From CAZYTO01 sp964650405 (lineage in GTDB: Bacteria > Acidobacteriota > Thermoanaerobaculia > Gp7-AA8), in the NCBI GenBank assembly GCA_964650405.1, contig CAZYTO010000301.1, positions 1-6,487 on the forward strand: 6,487 nt of DNA, written 5' to 3'. Below are positions 5,706 to 6,487 of the stretch, piece by piece. A model generated the notes under the pieces. The model had not been told where the DNA came from. It made no database searches and was given only the letters and a program-made list of their open reading frames with translations. Position numbers and translations under genes: made by a program. Position 1 is the stretch's first letter. The number at the start of each line of letters is the position of its first letter.

Positions 5706-6299
5706 ATGGCGCAGAATGCGCAGTCACAAGGCCCTGTGACGATCGCCATCGTATGCGGGTATGACCTCGACACCGACCTCGGCGCGTACGTCGGGCGGGT
5801 GGCGCAGCGTCTGGACGGCATTCACCTCGATGCCATCGTCCTCTCCGGCGGGCGGACGCATCCGAAGATCGACAGCTCCGAGGCGCGGGAAATGAGCCGG
5901 CACCTGGCAGAGCTGAGGCCGCACGGCACGGTCCTGCTCGACCACGAAGCGATGACCACACTGGACAACCTCGTGCATGCACGCGAGCTTGTCCGGCAGT
6001 CCCTTGCCGCTCCCCACGACTACCTCGTCTGCTGCGACATCGCGCACGCGCCGAAGGCCTGGCTCCTCGCCCGCATCGTACTAGGCCGCAGCATCCGCAT
6101 GCTCCCCGTGCCGCGGCCGGTGCCCCTGCATATCTGGCTGCGCGAGCCCTTCTCTATCGTCCTCGAGACCCTCGGCGCGATTCTGCCGCCGATGCGGATC
6201 TGGCTCTCGCACAGCGCTGCGCGGATGAAGGGCGTCACGGAAAGGCAGAGACGCTCGATCCGGCCCGAAGCGGCAGGCTCGCGCGTCGCAGGCCAATGA
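5706..6299 (+). CDS. DUF218 family protein (YdcF/SanA/ElyC-like)
   Basis: This is a 197-residue protein of the DUF218 superfamily. The family fold carries strand-end motifs seen here: IAIVCGYDLDTD (13-24), DAIVLSGGRT (42-51), SEAREMSRHL (58-67), and the E-x-x-T-x-x-x-N pattern in DHEAMTTLDNLVHA (79-92, Glu81 and Asn88). Relatives such as SanA and ElyC affect cell-envelope integrity, and YdcF binds S-adenosylmethionine; none of these roles can be transferred with confidence. There is no N-terminal signal or anchor; a moderately hydrophobic stretch near 150-168 may contact a membrane. The tail is basic and variable. It follows moeA on the same strand after 64 bases and may be cotranscribed. No Shine-Dalgarno sequence precedes ATG 5706, and GTG 5736 (just before TIAIVCGY) is an alternative start. 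Confidence 0.8.
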   Translation: MAQNAQSQGPVTIAIVCGYDLDTDLGAYVGRVAQRLDGIHLDAIVLSGGRTHPKIDSSEAREMSRHLAELRPHGTVLLDHEAMTTLDNLVHARELVRQSLAAPHDYLVCCDIAHAPKAWLLARIVLGRSIRMLPVPRPVPLHIWLREPFSIVLETLGAILPPMRIWLSHSAARMKGVTERQRRSIRPEAAGSRVAGQ

Positions 6300-6374
6300 C
6301 GCAACCGAGTCCTTAGAGCGTGTGAGGAAATCGCACGATCGAGGTCGAGATCGGCTGAGGCACCAGGCCGAAGC

Positions 6375-6400
6375 TACTCATGCCTCGTTACTCATGCCTC
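6375..6400. repeat. Short direct repeat, 12-base unit, 14-base period
   Basis: TACTCATGCCTC occurs at 6375-6386 and again at 6389-6400, separated by GT, and a partial ATGCC follows. On the minus strand it covers the stop codon of the possible gene fragment at the right edge. It looks like a local tandem duplication by slippage. Confidence 0.75.
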
Positions 6401-6487
6401 ATGCCGCTCAGCAACCCAATTCCCTTCGCCGCAGCTTGCTCCATCAAGATCAATACGTGCGCCGCGGCCATTCGTACGTGTCCTTCT
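6388..6487 (-). CDS. C-terminal fragment of a possible gene entering from the right edge
   Basis: On the minus strand an open frame enters from the right edge and ends at TAA (6388-6390) after about 32 residues: EGHVRMAAAHVLILMEQAAA, then KGIGLLSGMRHE. The composition (alanine-rich helix with a basic end) is protein-like and the codons have GC-rich third positions, but the piece is too short to recognise. It would be convergent with the DUF218 gene. Another minus-strand frame is also open to 6393, so this call is tentative. Confidence 0.3.
   Translation of the reverse strand, partial: EGHVRMAAAHVLILMEQAAAKGIGLLSGMRHE

Noticed and set aside
6313..6336. Possible insertion-sequence end starting TTAGAGCGTGTGAGGAAATC
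   Set aside because: It vaguely resembles transposon termini, but no matching inverted end, target duplication or transposase is visible in the window.

Overview
The window is a GC-rich bacterial chromosomal segment (very high third-position GC in the metabolic genes) with six well-supported protein genes and a fragment of a seventh at the right edge. The archaeal/fungal-like aspartate-semialdehyde dehydrogenase, the single-permease glycine betaine-type transporter, the GSU2403-type nucleotidyltransferase-fold protein and the likely use of leaderless GTG starts together suggest a soil or sediment bacterium outside the classical model groups. Acidobacteriota or a similar phylum is a guess, not a demonstrated assignment.

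Layout: (1) On the minus strand at the left edge lies asd, which appears to lose its frame near its 3' end and then leaves the window. (2) Divergent from it, across a 115-base intergenic region, is a three-gene plus-strand operon for a quaternary-ammonium (compatible-solute) ABC transporter: ATPase (GTG start at 959), permease (overlapping by 7 bases) and substrate-binding lipoprotein (10 bases after the permease stop, by the preferred start). (3) Convergent with the operon, with a gap of only 25 bases, is a minus-strand gene for a GSU2403-family nucleotidyltransferase-fold protein. (4) Divergent from that gene, across 74 bases containing a perfect 14-bp inverted repeat, is a plus-strand moeA (molybdenum cofactor synthesis). 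(5) A DUF218/YdcF-SanA-like gene follows on the same strand. (6) The last 188 bases hold a short near-perfect direct repeat and the C-terminal end of a possible minus-strand gene.

How the parts work together: the transporter genes form one functional unit, with the ATPase energising the permease and the lipoprotein delivering the substrate (probably glycine betaine, choline or a related osmolyte). asd feeds the Lys/Thr/Met/diaminopimelate pathways, and moeA inserts molybdenum into molybdopterin; these are housekeeping genes with no evident link to the transporter. The nucleotidyltransferase-fold gene is the accessory-looking element: it stands alone, has unknown function, and its predicted promoter overlaps the inverted repeat.

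Notable signals are the perfect inverted repeat over the divergent nucleotidyltransferase/moeA promoters; three transcription-unit-first genes with a TANNNT element 6-8 bases before a GTG and no Shine-Dalgarno sequence, suggesting leaderless translation; a roughly 32-residue Ala/Pro/Gly-rich insertion in the ATPase between Walker B and the H-loop; and the apparent frameshift in asd. I see no clear defence island, CRISPR array, tRNA, rRNA or complete mobile element.
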